A DNA stretch of 64,000 bases from an uncultured Hymenobacter sp. (GTDB lineage: Bacteria > Bacteroidota > Bacteroidia > Cytophagales > Hymenobacteraceae): positions 124,001-188,000 of the forward strand of contig CAJYPK010000050.1 of NCBI GenBank assembly GCA_913776615.1. Reading direction: 5' to 3'. Positions 41,691 through 51,391 of this stretch are shown one piece after another (positions within the stretch are counted from its first letter, which is position 1; the number at the start of each line of letters is the position of its first letter). Made by a program: the position numbers and the translations under genes. The notes beneath the pieces are model-generated. The model was not told the origin of the DNA. It ran no database searches and was given only the letters and a program-made list of their open reading frames with translations.

Positions 41691-41822
41691 GAAATGGTGA
41701 GTAGTGAGATAGTGAGTGGTAAGGGGTGAGTGGTGAGTAGTAACTACCTAGCCATCAGTCGCTATCTCACTACTCACCATCTCACCACTCGCCATCTCAC
41801 CATTTCACCACTCGCCATCTCA
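41691..41822. repeat. Quasi-tandem inverted repeat, GTGAGATAGTGAG family copy 2
   Basis: Left half of GTGAAATGGTGAGTAGTGAG words, right half complementary (GCTATCTCACTACTCACC and continuing). The TGA stop of the DUF1345 gene lies at its right edge. Confidence 0.85.
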
Positions 41823-42506
41823 CAGAATGCTAGCTACGCCGTTGATGACCAGCGCCACTAGCGTCGTGTTGAATACGAAGGAGATGAGGCCGTGCAGCAG
41901 GGCCAGCCGGCGCTGGGCGCGGCTGCTGATGCCCACGTCGGCTGTTTGGGCAGTCATGCCTATCACGAAGGCGAAGTAGGCAATGTCGAAGTAGTTGGGC
42001 TCTTTCTCGCCGCCCGGGAAGTCGAGGCCGCCCACGTCGGAGCCATCGGGCCGGGCGTCGTAGTAGAGGTGAGCGTAGCGCAGCGTAAATACCGTGTGTA
42101 CCAGCAGCCAGGACGCCGCCACCGCCACGGCGCTCAACGCGATGTGGCGGGCCAGCACGCCCGGCGTTAGGCCGTGGCTCGTGCCTAGCAGCACCACTAC
42201 GGCCAGCAAGCTGGCCGCCGCCGCCACCAGCACGAACAGGAAGCTCAGCAACCGACTCAGATCTTCGGATGCGGCTACGGCCCGGATGCGGGCGGCGTCG
42301 GCCGTGTAGATGGCCACCCAGATGAGGGCCAGCGCAACAATGCCAAAGGCATCCCAGCCAATGATGAGACGCACCAGCGGCTCGTAGTGCGCTGGTGCGA
42401 GCGCCCAGGCGATGGCACCCACCACCGCGCCAGCCACCAGGCGCAGGGTAGCCGGCAGGTGGCCTAGTCGGTGCAGCCACGGCTGCAAAGCTTTGTCAGT
42501 TTTCAC
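41820..42506 (-). CDS. DUF1345-family membrane protein
   Basis: A 228-residue integral membrane protein with about five hydrophobic segments. The family signature is YFDIAYFAFVIGMTAQTADVG followed by SSRAQRRLALLHGLISFVFN, and the last segment TTLVALVING. Function unknown. Start is uncertain: GTG at 42506 (KTDKALQPWLHR) or a TTG 30 bases earlier. Its TGA stop lies at the edge of the GTGAG repeat. Confidence 0.8.
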   Translation of the reverse strand: MKTDKALQPWLHRLGHLPATLRLVAGAVVGAIAWALAPAHYEPLVRLIIGWDAFGIVALALIWVAIYTADAARIRAVAASEDLSRLLSFLFVLVAAAASLLAVVVLLGTSHGLTPGVLARHIALSAVAVAASWLLVHTVFTLRYAHLYYDARPDGSDVGGLDFPGGEKEPNYFDIAYFAFVIGMTAQTADVGISSRAQRRLALLHGLISFVFNTTLVALVINGVASIL

Positions 42507-42616
42507 GTGGGAAAGGTAGCGCCTCAGGAATAGCAAGCGGGTGAATTAGCCCGTCCTTTAGCCCGCTACGCCACGTATGGGCCTTCATCTCATTTTTACT
42601 GCCTTGCTTTGCGACC

Positions 42617-44113
<1,497 letters not shown>

Positions 44114-44150
44114 AGAAGTTTGCTATTCCTGATGAGTTAATAATTCAGCA

Positions 44151-44384
44151 TTATCCTGGGCTATTCACCCACATCAAGCAGAAGAATACAACCAAGCCGG
44201 CCACCACTCCGGCACCTATCATAAATACCCCAAGCAAGCCTCCTGCTATTCGCGCAGATGAGTTAGCGCTGGTGCCCCGCAGCATCTTCAATCCACCGTA
44301 AACCAGTCCTACACATGCCGCGCTAGCTAGCAATCCTAGTGCAATCGCAAATCCATCCATTGAATGGGAATTCCAGAGCAGCAT
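44151..44384 (-). CDS. Small two-span membrane protein
   Basis: A 77-residue hydrophobic protein, two membrane segments (ALGLLASAACVGLVYGGL and GGLLGVFMIGAGVVAGLVV) joined by a polar loop. The start is ATG at 44384 or an in-frame ATG at 44360. Lower GC than neighbours. Not recognised; it sits beside the DUF4240 lipoprotein in the AT-rich patch. Confidence 0.5.
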   Translation of the reverse strand: MLLWNSHSMDGFAIALGLLASAACVGLVYGGLKMLRGTSANSSARIAGGLLGVFMIGAGVVAGLVVFFCLMWVNSPG

Positions 44385-44473
44385 AAAAGGTGAAATTTAA
44401 GCGTGTTTGAGAAAGCTATTGCACAAGGTCTGCACGTGGCTGATGCTAGAGAAGCGGCTGCTATAGGGCTGTC

Positions 44474-45136
44474 TTAATTGTATTTAGCCCAAAGCTTTGG
44501 TAGAAGAGCAGGTAGCTGCTCTTCTGTCCAATCTTCGCCTTTTGTTTCTGTTGCGCTGTCGTAGCTCAATCCCCGGGCGGATGCTACACTCCGTGGAAAG
44601 CTTTCGTCCTCTTCTCTCTTACCTGTCTTATTCTCATAAGCTTGAGTAGAGTAGTAAAGCAGTGGCTCAAATTCTGCAACAATTCCTTCCGTATCAATAG
44701 TAGCCAAGGAATCAGGATTACGAAGTGTTTCCTCAAACACCTTTCTTCCCTGACAAATCAGCCAACAACGGAAATAAAGATAAGAATCGTCCGTTATAGA
44801 GCCTTCTATAATCTTTTGTGCAGCCATGATTTTGAAATCATCGGCGTCTAGGAGCTGCTGCGCTAAAAGGCATTCAAACTCTATTATGCCTTCTGGCGAA
44901 TAATGACTTAGGCTTTGGACAACCAGATTTTCAAATAATTGCTCGTCACCTTTTGCTTGTTGGTTTGCAAAGTCAATTACTCGCCAGAATTCCTCTTTGT
45001 TCATCTTTCCAATCGCCTGATATTCTAGCTGACTACCACTATTTAAGGAATTTCGATTAATATCCTTCTTCGACTCACAGCTCCCTATTAGATAAGTTAG
45101 TGCGAACGCAAAGCATATTAACTTCAAGTGATTCAT
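44474..45136 (-). CDS. DUF4240-domain lipoprotein
   Basis: A 220-residue exported lipoprotein: signal LICFAFALTYLIGSCESK with lipobox IGSC at residues 17-20. The DUF4240 domain covers about residues 48-150 (EEFWRVIDFANQQ, LLAQQLLDADDFKIMAAQ, SYLYFRCWLICQGRKVFE). DUF4240 proteins are usually cytosolic and of unknown function, sometimes near toxin-immunity pairs. The gene is clearly more AT-rich than its surroundings, suggesting recent acquisition. Confidence 0.75.
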   Translation of the reverse strand: MNHLKLICFAFALTYLIGSCESKKDINRNSLNSGSQLEYQAIGKMNKEEFWRVIDFANQQAKGDEQLFENLVVQSLSHYSPEGIIEFECLLAQQLLDADDFKIMAAQKIIEGSITDDSYLYFRCWLICQGRKVFEETLRNPDSLATIDTEGIVAEFEPLLYYSTQAYENKTGKREEDESFPRSVASARGLSYDSATETKGEDWTEEQLPALLPKLWAKYN

Positions 45137-45150
45137 ACTGCGGCAGAGTA

Positions 45151-46248
45151 CTATTCGTACTTCAACTCCCCCGCTCCCACGCGCAGCGTCACGCCCGCTT
45201 CAGCAGTGAGGTAGCCAGCCACCTGGGCCCGGTAGCCGCTTTGGGCGAGCTGCTGCACGGTAGCTTCGGCGGCTTCGGGAGCCACGACGAGCAGCATGCC
45301 GTTGCCCATGTTCCAGTAGAGGTAGGCGGTTTCGGGGCTGATGTTGCCGATTTCACAGAGGCGCTGCATGGCGGGCAGGGGCGCGAAGAGGTTGTCGAGC
45401 ACCGCGCCAAGACCATTTTTGAGCACCCGCTTGAAGTTATCGGCTACGCCGCCGCCCGTGATGTGGGCCGCGCCGCGCAGGGGCAGGCCGGCGTCGAGCA
45501 CCGCCGTGAGGGCGGGCGCATAGATGAGCGAGGGTGCGAGCAGGGCCTCGCCCCAGGTGGCGTACTGGTCGGCGTCGGAGCCGTCGTAGGGCTGGGTGTG
45601 CCAGTTGTCGCCGAAGATGCGCTGCAAGGTCTTGCGGGCCAGCGAGTATCCGTTGGAGCGGAACGAGGGCGAGCGCAGGGCCACCACGGCATCGCCGGCC
45701 TGGGCGGTAGCGCCGCTCAGGGGCTGGGCCAGGCTGGGGTGCAGCACACCGATGGCCGTCGAGCACCAGTTGAAATTCATGCGCGCGCCGGGGAAACCGC
45801 CGATGCGGTTGCCCAGCTCGGCAATTTCGCCACCGGTGATAGCGATTTTTGAGAACTGGCAGGCGTCGTGCAGGCCGCGCATCATCTCATCGACCACGTC
45901 ATAGTCAAGGGTGTTCACGTCGATGATGTTCGACAAGTTGGTGGGCACGAAGCCGGCCGCGATGAGGTCGTCGGCGGTCATGGCCACCAGGTCGTAGCCC
46001 AGCGTGTCGTACTTGTCGAGGCGCTCGCCCAACTCGATTTTGGTCCCGATACCGTCCGAGCTGATACCCAGCCGCTCCTGGCCGAAGCGAATTTCATTGC
46101 TGAAGCCCCCGTCGAGGTCGCGGGCGGGCTCGCCGGGCAGACCGGCGCGGGTAGCAAACGTCTTTTTCGACCAGTTGTAGGCGTTTTTCGAAGCGGCATT
46201 GCCGAGGTCGATGGAATAGCCGGCGTCGGGGTTTTGGGCGTTGTTCAT
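45151..46248 (-). CDS. purM: Phosphoribosylformylglycinamidine cyclo-ligase (AIR synthase)
   Basis: A 365-residue purM enzyme, step five of purine synthesis. Seen are GISSDGIGTKIELG, MTADDLIAAGFVPTNL, ITGGEIAELGN and AHITGGGVADNFKRVLKNG. Last gene of the minus-strand purine block. ATG at 46248 (MNNAQNPDAGYS) is chosen; eleven upstream residues lie towards the palindrome. Confidence 0.95.
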   Translation of the reverse strand: MNNAQNPDAGYSIDLGNAASKNAYNWSKKTFATRAGLPGEPARDLDGGFSNEIRFGQERLGISSDGIGTKIELGERLDKYDTLGYDLVAMTADDLIAAGFVPTNLSNIIDVNTLDYDVVDEMMRGLHDACQFSKIAITGGEIAELGNRIGGFPGARMNFNWCSTAIGVLHPSLAQPLSGATAQAGDAVVALRSPSFRSNGYSLARKTLQRIFGDNWHTQPYDGSDADQYATWGEALLAPSLIYAPALTAVLDAGLPLRGAAHITGGGVADNFKRVLKNGLGAVLDNLFAPLPAMQRLCEIGNISPETAYLYWNMGNGMLLVVAPEAAEATVQQLAQSGYRAQVAGYLTAEAGVTLRVGAGELKYE

Positions 46249-46279
46249 GGCGGGTAGTTTCTTAGGTTGATTGCTAAGC

Positions 46280-46406
46280 AAAAACGTCTGTCATTGCGAG
46301 CGCAGCGAAGCAATCGCACCAGAGCGGGATCGTCAGGACAGGAGTTGTACTAGCGAAGCCGTTTGGATGCGATTGCTTCGCTGCGCTCGCAATGACAGAC
46401 GTTTTT
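46280..46406. repeat. Palindromic repeat, family P
   Basis: Perfect 39-base arms (46280-46318, 46368-46406): GTCATTGCGAGCGCAGCGAA and onward, with a 49-base loop. Between purF and purM on the same strand; probably punctuates the transcript. Single copy in the window. Confidence 0.9.
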
Positions 46407-46421
46407 CAAGCTATTTTTTAA

Positions 46422-47915
46422 TTAATGCTCGGTTGGCGCGGGCGCTTTCGCGCTCACCGACGTTTTCTCCGGCGCACGATGGCTTTGGCGCTCCTCCTGG
46501 ATGTGGCGCAGGTAGCGCGTCACGTCGCCGGTCGGGTACTGGCCGGTGAAGCAGGCGAAGCACGAGCCACCAAAGCCGCGCTCCTCGGCGAAGAGGTCTT
46601 GCAAGTCGCTCAGATCTTGGTAGATGACTTTATCAGCCTCAATGAAGCGGCAGATTTCCTCCTCCGTGTAATTGGCCGCAATCAGCTCGGTGCTCATGGC
46701 CATGTCGATGCCGTAGATGCAGGGCGACACGATGGGCGGGGCACTCGAAATAAAGTACACCTCGCGGGCCCCGGCCTCGCGCAGCAGCCGCACGATGCGG
46801 CGCGACGTGGTGCCGCGCACGATGCTGTCGTCCACCACGGCCACCTTTTTGCCTTCGACAAAGGCCCGGATGGGGTTGAGCTTCTTCTTCACCACGTCTT
46901 CGCGGCCAGCCTGGGTCGGCACGATGAAGGAGCGGCCCATGTGGTTGTTTTTCACCATGGCGCGGCGGTAGGGTACGCCGATGGCTTCGGCCAGGCCCGA
47001 GGCCGAGAAGTAGCCGCTGCTGGGCACGTCGATCACCATGTCGGGCTTGAGGCCGGCATCGACCACCTTACGGGCGATAATCTTGCCGAGGCGCACGCGC
47101 TCGCGGGCCACGAGGCGGCCGTGGATGGTGGAGTCTTCGCGGGCGAAATAAATCTGCTCAAACACGCAGAACGCCTTGGGCAGCGCCGGCTGGTTCTTGT
47201 AGTGAACCTGGAAATTCTGGTCGATGAAAATCGCCTGGCCCGGTCCCACGTTCTCGATAAACTCGAAATCGAGGTAATCGAAGCAGGTGCTTTCCGAGGC
47301 AAAGGCGTACACGGGGCCTTCGGGCGTATCGCGGCGGCCCATCACCAGCGGGCGGATACCCAGCGGGTCGGTGAAGGCCAGCAGGCCGTGGCCGGCAATG
47401 ACCGTCACGGTCGCGTAAGCGCCTTTCACCAGCTCCTGGGTGGTTTCCACGGCGTCGAAGATATCGACCACCGAAATCCGGTCCAGGTCCTTCACCCGCA
47501 GCTCCGAGGCGAAGGTGTACATGATGAGCTCCAGGTCGTTGGTCGTCTTGGGCAGCACGTGGTACTTCTCGTGCAGCAGCTTGGCCACGTCGCGGAAGTT
47601 GATGACGTTGCCATTGTGCACCATCGCCAGCCCGAAGGGATAGCTCGTGGTAAACGGCTGCGCCAGGTCGGAATCGTTGGCACCCTGCGTGGTGTAGCGC
47701 ACGTGGCCGATGCCGGTGTTACCGGTCAGCTTCTTCACCACTTTAGGGCGGAATACGTCATTCACCAGCCCCTGCCCCTTGTGCAGGTGGAAGGCGTCGC
47801 CGTCGAACGTGGCGATGCCCGCGGCATCCTGCCCGCGGTGCTGCAGGGCGGTAAGGCCGATAATCATGTCGCCCACCACGGGCTCGGGGCCGTGAAAGCC
47901 TACAATGCCACACAT
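46422..47915 (-). CDS. purF: Amidophosphoribosyltransferase
   Basis: A 497-residue enzyme of purine step one. Cys2 (MCGIVGFHG) is the glutaminase nucleophile; the Ntn domain continues with LTALQHRGQDAAG and FTDPLGIRPLVMG. The phosphoribosyltransferase domain shows VVDDSIVRGTTSRRI for PRPP. FGGSCFACFTGQYPTGD holds a cysteine near the C-terminus. Start is fixed by the Cys2 requirement. Confidence 0.97.
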   Translation of the reverse strand: MCGIVGFHGPEPVVGDMIIGLTALQHRGQDAAGIATFDGDAFHLHKGQGLVNDVFRPKVVKKLTGNTGIGHVRYTTQGANDSDLAQPFTTSYPFGLAMVHNGNVINFRDVAKLLHEKYHVLPKTTNDLELIMYTFASELRVKDLDRISVVDIFDAVETTQELVKGAYATVTVIAGHGLLAFTDPLGIRPLVMGRRDTPEGPVYAFASESTCFDYLDFEFIENVGPGQAIFIDQNFQVHYKNQPALPKAFCVFEQIYFAREDSTIHGRLVARERVRLGKIIARKVVDAGLKPDMVIDVPSSGYFSASGLAEAIGVPYRRAMVKNNHMGRSFIVPTQAGREDVVKKKLNPIRAFVEGKKVAVVDDSIVRGTTSRRIVRLLREAGAREVYFISSAPPIVSPCIYGIDMAMSTELIAANYTEEEICRFIEADKVIYQDLSDLQDLFAEERGFGGSCFACFTGQYPTGDVTRYLRHIQEERQSHRAPEKTSVSAKAPAPTEH

Positions 47916-47925
47916 AATTTTAATT

Positions 47926-47956
47926 ATGAATTATGAGTTATGAATTATGAATTGAG
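47926..47956. repeat. AATTATGA-word tandem repeat
   Basis: Four near-repeats of the type AATTATGAATTATGAG, directly upstream of the purF start. Confidence 0.65.
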
Positions 47957-48011
47957 GAGAGTCGGGAAGGATGGGGTAGAGCGGGGCCGGTTACTGCGGG
48001 GCTTTTTTGTC

Positions 48012-48126
48012 GTTCGTCATGCTCTTCTGGCGTCCGCTTGCCGAAGCATCTCGCCTAACGCAGTAATCTTTTTTGTAAGCAACGAAGCGGTAGAGCGGCT
48101 TCGGCCGCGCTCGGCACGACAGAACG
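48012..48126. repeat. Palindromic repeat, family B copy 3, degenerate
   Basis: GTTCGTCATGCT at the left, GCTTGCCGAAGCATC further in, and CTCGGCACGACAGAACG on the right recall the family B palindrome but with insertions. Confidence 0.5.
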
Positions 48127-48132
48127 TAAGCT

Positions 48133-48729
48133 TTAAGTAGACGGAGTGCTGGTAATCAAATCGCGCAGCGTTTCGGCGTACAAGACGTGCTCCACGGCCA
48201 GGCCGCGGCGCTGCACTTCGGCCAGGGTATCAGCCCCAACCAAATTTACGGGCCGTTGAGCTAAAATTGGTCCCGTATCGAGGCCCTCGTCAACCAAATG
48301 CACGGTGATTTTGGTTTCTGGCAGGCGGTTGTCGTAAGCCCACTCGTAGGCGTGCAGGCCCTGGTGCTGGTGGGTATCGGCGGGGTGGATGTTGACGATG
48401 CGGCCCGCGAAGGCCCGCACGAAGGCCGGCGACAGCACCCGCATGTAGCCTGCTAGCACCACGTAGTCGGGCTGGTAGCCACGCAGTACCTCCACTGCTT
48501 CTAAGTCGAAGCTCTCGCGCTTGCGGCCCTTGGAGGGCAGGCTGGCGGTGGGCAGGCCCAGCGCGGCGGCCGATTCCAGGCCGGGGGCCGCCGGGTCGTT
48601 GCTGAACACTACCGCTATCTCGGCTACGCCGCGCAGCACGCCCGCGCGCACCGCTTCGGCCAGGGCGAGCATGTTGGAGCCGCGACCGGAAAGCAGGATG
48701 GCAAGACGGGCAGGACGGTGGTCGGTCAT
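48133..48729 (-). CDS. purN: Phosphoribosylglycinamide formyltransferase
   Basis: A 198-residue purN enzyme, purine step three. Seen are LLSGRGSNMLAL, AVVFSNDPAAPG, YMRVLSPAFVRAFAGRIVNI and HPADTHQHQGLHAYEWA (with catalytic His/Asp surroundings), and VHLVDEGLDTGPIL. Its ATG follows the purD stop with zero spacing, so the two are translationally coupled. Confidence 0.96.
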   Translation of the reverse strand: MTDHRPARLAILLSGRGSNMLALAEAVRAGVLRGVAEIAVVFSNDPAAPGLESAAALGLPTASLPSKGRKRESFDLEAVEVLRGYQPDYVVLAGYMRVLSPAFVRAFAGRIVNIHPADTHQHQGLHAYEWAYDNRLPETKITVHLVDEGLDTGPILAQRPVNLVGADTLAEVQRRGLAVEHVLYAETLRDLITSTPST

Positions 48730-50022
48730 TTAGTAAGCGCTGGTTTCGAGCAGCGGGGCGGGGCGCTGGCCGATGTCGGGGCGCACGTATTTGTCTTGAA
48801 AATAAACCAGTTCGGCTTCGGCATAGGCTACTTGCACGGCCGTGGGCAGGTCGGGGCCGTGGGATACCACTACCGCTACCCGGCCACCGTTGGTGAGGAG
48901 TTCGCCGGGCTGCGCGCCCGCCTTCACGCCACCTACAAACACCTGGGTGTCCTGGCCCTGATTGCCGATACCGTGGATGGGGAAGCCCGTCGGGAACTGC
49001 GCCGCCGGGTAGCCGCCCGAGGCCAGCACCACGCCCACGAAAGCGCCGGGGCGCTGCTTGGTGACCGTCTGGGCCAGGGTGCCGTCGAGGGTGGCTTCAA
49101 TTAGCTCCAACAGGCTGCTTTCTAAGGCGGGCAGGATAACCTCGGCCTCGGGGTCGCCCAGGCGCACGTTGTATTCGAGTAGCTTGGGGCCGCTGGGCGT
49201 CAGCATCACGCCGAAGTACAGGAAGCCCACGAAGTCGAACGGCTCGGCTTGCAGGCCGCGCAGCGTGGGGTCGATGATATCTTTGCGGATGGCGGCCAGC
49301 CAGTTATCATCCAGGAAGGGCACCGGGCAGTAAGCGCCCATGCCGCCCGTGTTGGGGCCTTCGTCATTGGCCAGCAGCTGCTTGTGATCCTGCGAGGGGG
49401 CGAGCAGCCGGATGCGGTTGCCATCGGTGAGACCAATGAGGCTCACTTCGGGGCCAGTCAGCTTTTCTTCGAGCAGGAAGCTGAACCAGCCTTCGTGCAG
49501 GCTGCGCAGCTCGGTGAGGGCAGCCGTGGCCTCCTCTACCGAGCTGCACACGTACACACCCTTGCCAGCGGCCAGGCCATCGTACTTAATTACTACGTGG
49601 CCAGCCAGTTCCTCGGCCTGGGCCTGCGCCTCGGCAAATTGGTCGCTGCGGTAGCTCCAAGCGCGGGCCGTGGCGATGCCGTGGCGACGCATAAAGTCCT
49701 TGCTCCACACCTTCGAGCTTTCGAGCGTCGCCGCCTGCCGGCGCGGACCGAATACCCGGATGTCGGTATCGAGAAAGTAGTCGGCCACGCCGGCGGCCAG
49801 CGGGGCTTCCGGCCCCACCACGATGAGCTTGACGCCGTGCTCCTCGCAGAAGCGCTTGATGGCCGGAAAATCGGTGGCGCTGATGCCAGCCACGCTGCCG
49901 GGAATGCCCGCGTTGCCGGGCAGCACGTGCACGGTGGCTCCGTCTTGACGGAGCTTGGTAGCCAGGGCGTGCTCGCGGGCACCGGAGCCGAGGAGAACGA
50001 GTTGTTGCGTGTTGCCGCTCAC
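48730..50022 (-). CDS. purD: Phosphoribosylamine-glycine ligase
   Basis: A 430-residue GARS ATP-grasp ligase of purine step two. Seen are GSGAREHALATKL, VVGPEAPLAAGVADYF, VIKYDGLAAGKGVYV, EGPNTGGMGAYCPVPFL, FLYFGVMLTPSGPKLLEYNV and RLGDPEAEV. The start is GTG. It is followed without gap by purN and preceded by the NTF2-like gene. Confidence 0.97.
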   Translation of the reverse strand: MSGNTQQLVLLGSGAREHALATKLRQDGATVHVLPGNAGIPGSVAGISATDFPAIKRFCEEHGVKLIVVGPEAPLAAGVADYFLDTDIRVFGPRRQAATLESSKVWSKDFMRRHGIATARAWSYRSDQFAEAQAQAEELAGHVVIKYDGLAAGKGVYVCSSVEEATAALTELRSLHEGWFSFLLEEKLTGPEVSLIGLTDGNRIRLLAPSQDHKQLLANDEGPNTGGMGAYCPVPFLDDNWLAAIRKDIIDPTLRGLQAEPFDFVGFLYFGVMLTPSGPKLLEYNVRLGDPEAEVILPALESSLLELIEATLDGTLAQTVTKQRPGAFVGVVLASGGYPAAQFPTGFPIHGIGNQGQDTQVFVGGVKAGAQPGELLTNGGRVAVVVSHGPDLPTAVQVAYAEAELVYFQDKYVRPDIGQRPAPLLETSAY

Positions 50023-50040
50023 GTTACGAGGAAAAAATCT

Positions 50041-50424
50041 TTAACTAAAATCTTGAATGAAAGCAATTAATCCATCCCGAAACGAGAAAACGGAACGGCC
50101 GGAGAATTGCAGTGTGGTGCCCGCTGGTATGCCGTTGGGTAAGTCGGTGGCGGTAAGGGCGAAGTAGTCAATGGCTACCTCGGCTTGCTCATCTTGCCAG
50201 CGAAAGGCCGTGACGCGCTGCGTACGCTCCGAAAACCAGGCAGCCGCCCGGGTAGCCTGCGCCTCGAAAGCTGCCTTGCCATCCAGGCGCACCGTTACGT
50301 CACCGTTGGTTGAGTGCTCAAACTGCACGTCAGGGTGCAGGCAAGCCAGCATGCCGGGCACGTCGAAGCCATTGTAGGCTTCAATGTAGCAGTCTACCAA
50401 CTTTTCAGCTTGCGTTGCATCCAT
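50041..50424 (-). CDS. NTF2/SnoaL-like protein inside the purine cluster
   Basis: A 127-residue protein with the NTF2-like cone fold signature (DCYIEAYNGFDVPGMLACLH, DVQFEHS, then FSGRSVFSFRDGLIAFIQDFS at the end). Family members range from isomerases to scaffold proteins, so function is open. It lies 39 bases after purC and 18 bases before purD on the same strand, apparently co-transcribed. Confidence 0.75.
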   Translation of the reverse strand: MDATQAEKLVDCYIEAYNGFDVPGMLACLHPDVQFEHSTNGDVTVRLDGKAAFEAQATRAAAWFSERTQRVTAFRWQDEQAEVAIDYFALTATDLPNGIPAGTTLQFSGRSVFSFRDGLIAFIQDFS

Positions 50425-50463
50425 TGTAGCGGGTGTATTTACAGTGCTTTTGGTTCCGCACTG

Positions 50464-51381
50464 CTACTTCAGTAAGCCAGCCTTTACCAAGTTGCGAGTC
50501 AGGCGCTCGGTTACGTCCTCGGTATCGCCGGCCGTAGCCAGGGGCTGGCCCACGACGCGCTGGTAGATGTCGAGGTAGCGGTTCACGGCTTCCTGGGTTA
50601 CTTCGGGGGTGAGGGCGCGGGGGTAGGCCCCGTCTTTCTTATTGGCAATGAGCCACTGGCGGATGTACTCCTTGTCCATCTGCTCGGCACCCTCGGGGTT
50701 CTGGGCGTAGTCGGCGGCGCTCCAGAAGCGCGACGAGTCGGGCGTGTGAATTTCGTCGATCAGAATCAACTCGCCGTTCAGCAGGCCAAACTCGTACTTG
50801 GTATCGACCAGGATGATGCCCTGCGCCGCCAGCAGGTCGGAGCCGACTTTGAACAGCGCCAGGGCCTTTTCGGCCATCTTATCGTAGAGCTCCTGGCTTA
50901 CCCAGCCCTCGCTCACGAGGTTGGCGGGGGTGATTTCGCGGTCCGACTCTTCCTTGGTGGTCGGCGTCACGATGGGCTCCGGGAACTGCTGGTGCTTGGT
51001 CAGCCCGTCGGGCACGGTCACGCCCGAGAACGTGCGCTGGCCGCCCTGGTAGCCGCGCAGCATCGAGCCGGTGAGGTAGTTGCGCACTACCATCTCCACT
51101 TTAATGGGCTGCGCTTCCTTCACCAGCATGGCGTTGGCGTCGACCATGCCCTTCACGTGGTTGGAGATGATGTGGGCCGTTTTCTCGAACCAGAAGTTAG
51201 CCAAGCCGTTGAGCACCGCGCCTTTGTGGGGGATGGCCGTCTCAAGCACCGAGTCGAAGGCCGAGAGGCGGTCCGACACCACGATGAGGCGGGTGCTGTC
51301 GTCGATGCGGAAGCTGTCGCGGACTTTGCCACGGTGCAGAAGCTGGAGCTGGGGGGTAGCGAAATGCGAGAGCGTGTTCAT
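50464..51381 (-). CDS. purC: SAICAR synthetase
   Basis: A 305-residue purC, purine step seven (eukaryote-like length rather than the 240-residue bacterial form). Seen are LLHRGKVRDSF, VVSDRLSAFDSVL, VVRNYLTGSMLRGY, LVDTKYEFGL and LIDEIHTPDSSRFW. ATG at 51381 (MNTLSHFATPQLQ) is chosen; eleven upstream residues would reach the purQ end. Confidence 0.96.
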   Translation of the reverse strand: MNTLSHFATPQLQLLHRGKVRDSFRIDDSTRLIVVSDRLSAFDSVLETAIPHKGAVLNGLANFWFEKTAHIISNHVKGMVDANAMLVKEAQPIKVEMVVRNYLTGSMLRGYQGGQRTFSGVTVPDGLTKHQQFPEPIVTPTTKEESDREITPANLVSEGWVSQELYDKMAEKALALFKVGSDLLAAQGIILVDTKYEFGLLNGELILIDEIHTPDSSRFWSAADYAQNPEGAEQMDKEYIRQWLIANKKDGAYPRALTPEVTQEAVNRYLDIYQRVVGQPLATAGDTEDVTERLTRNLVKAGLLK

Positions 51382-51391
51382 ACCGAATAAC

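Noticed and set aside
46425..47936. A 503-codon plus-strand frame opposite purF
   Set aside because: Antisense of a clearly conserved enzyme.
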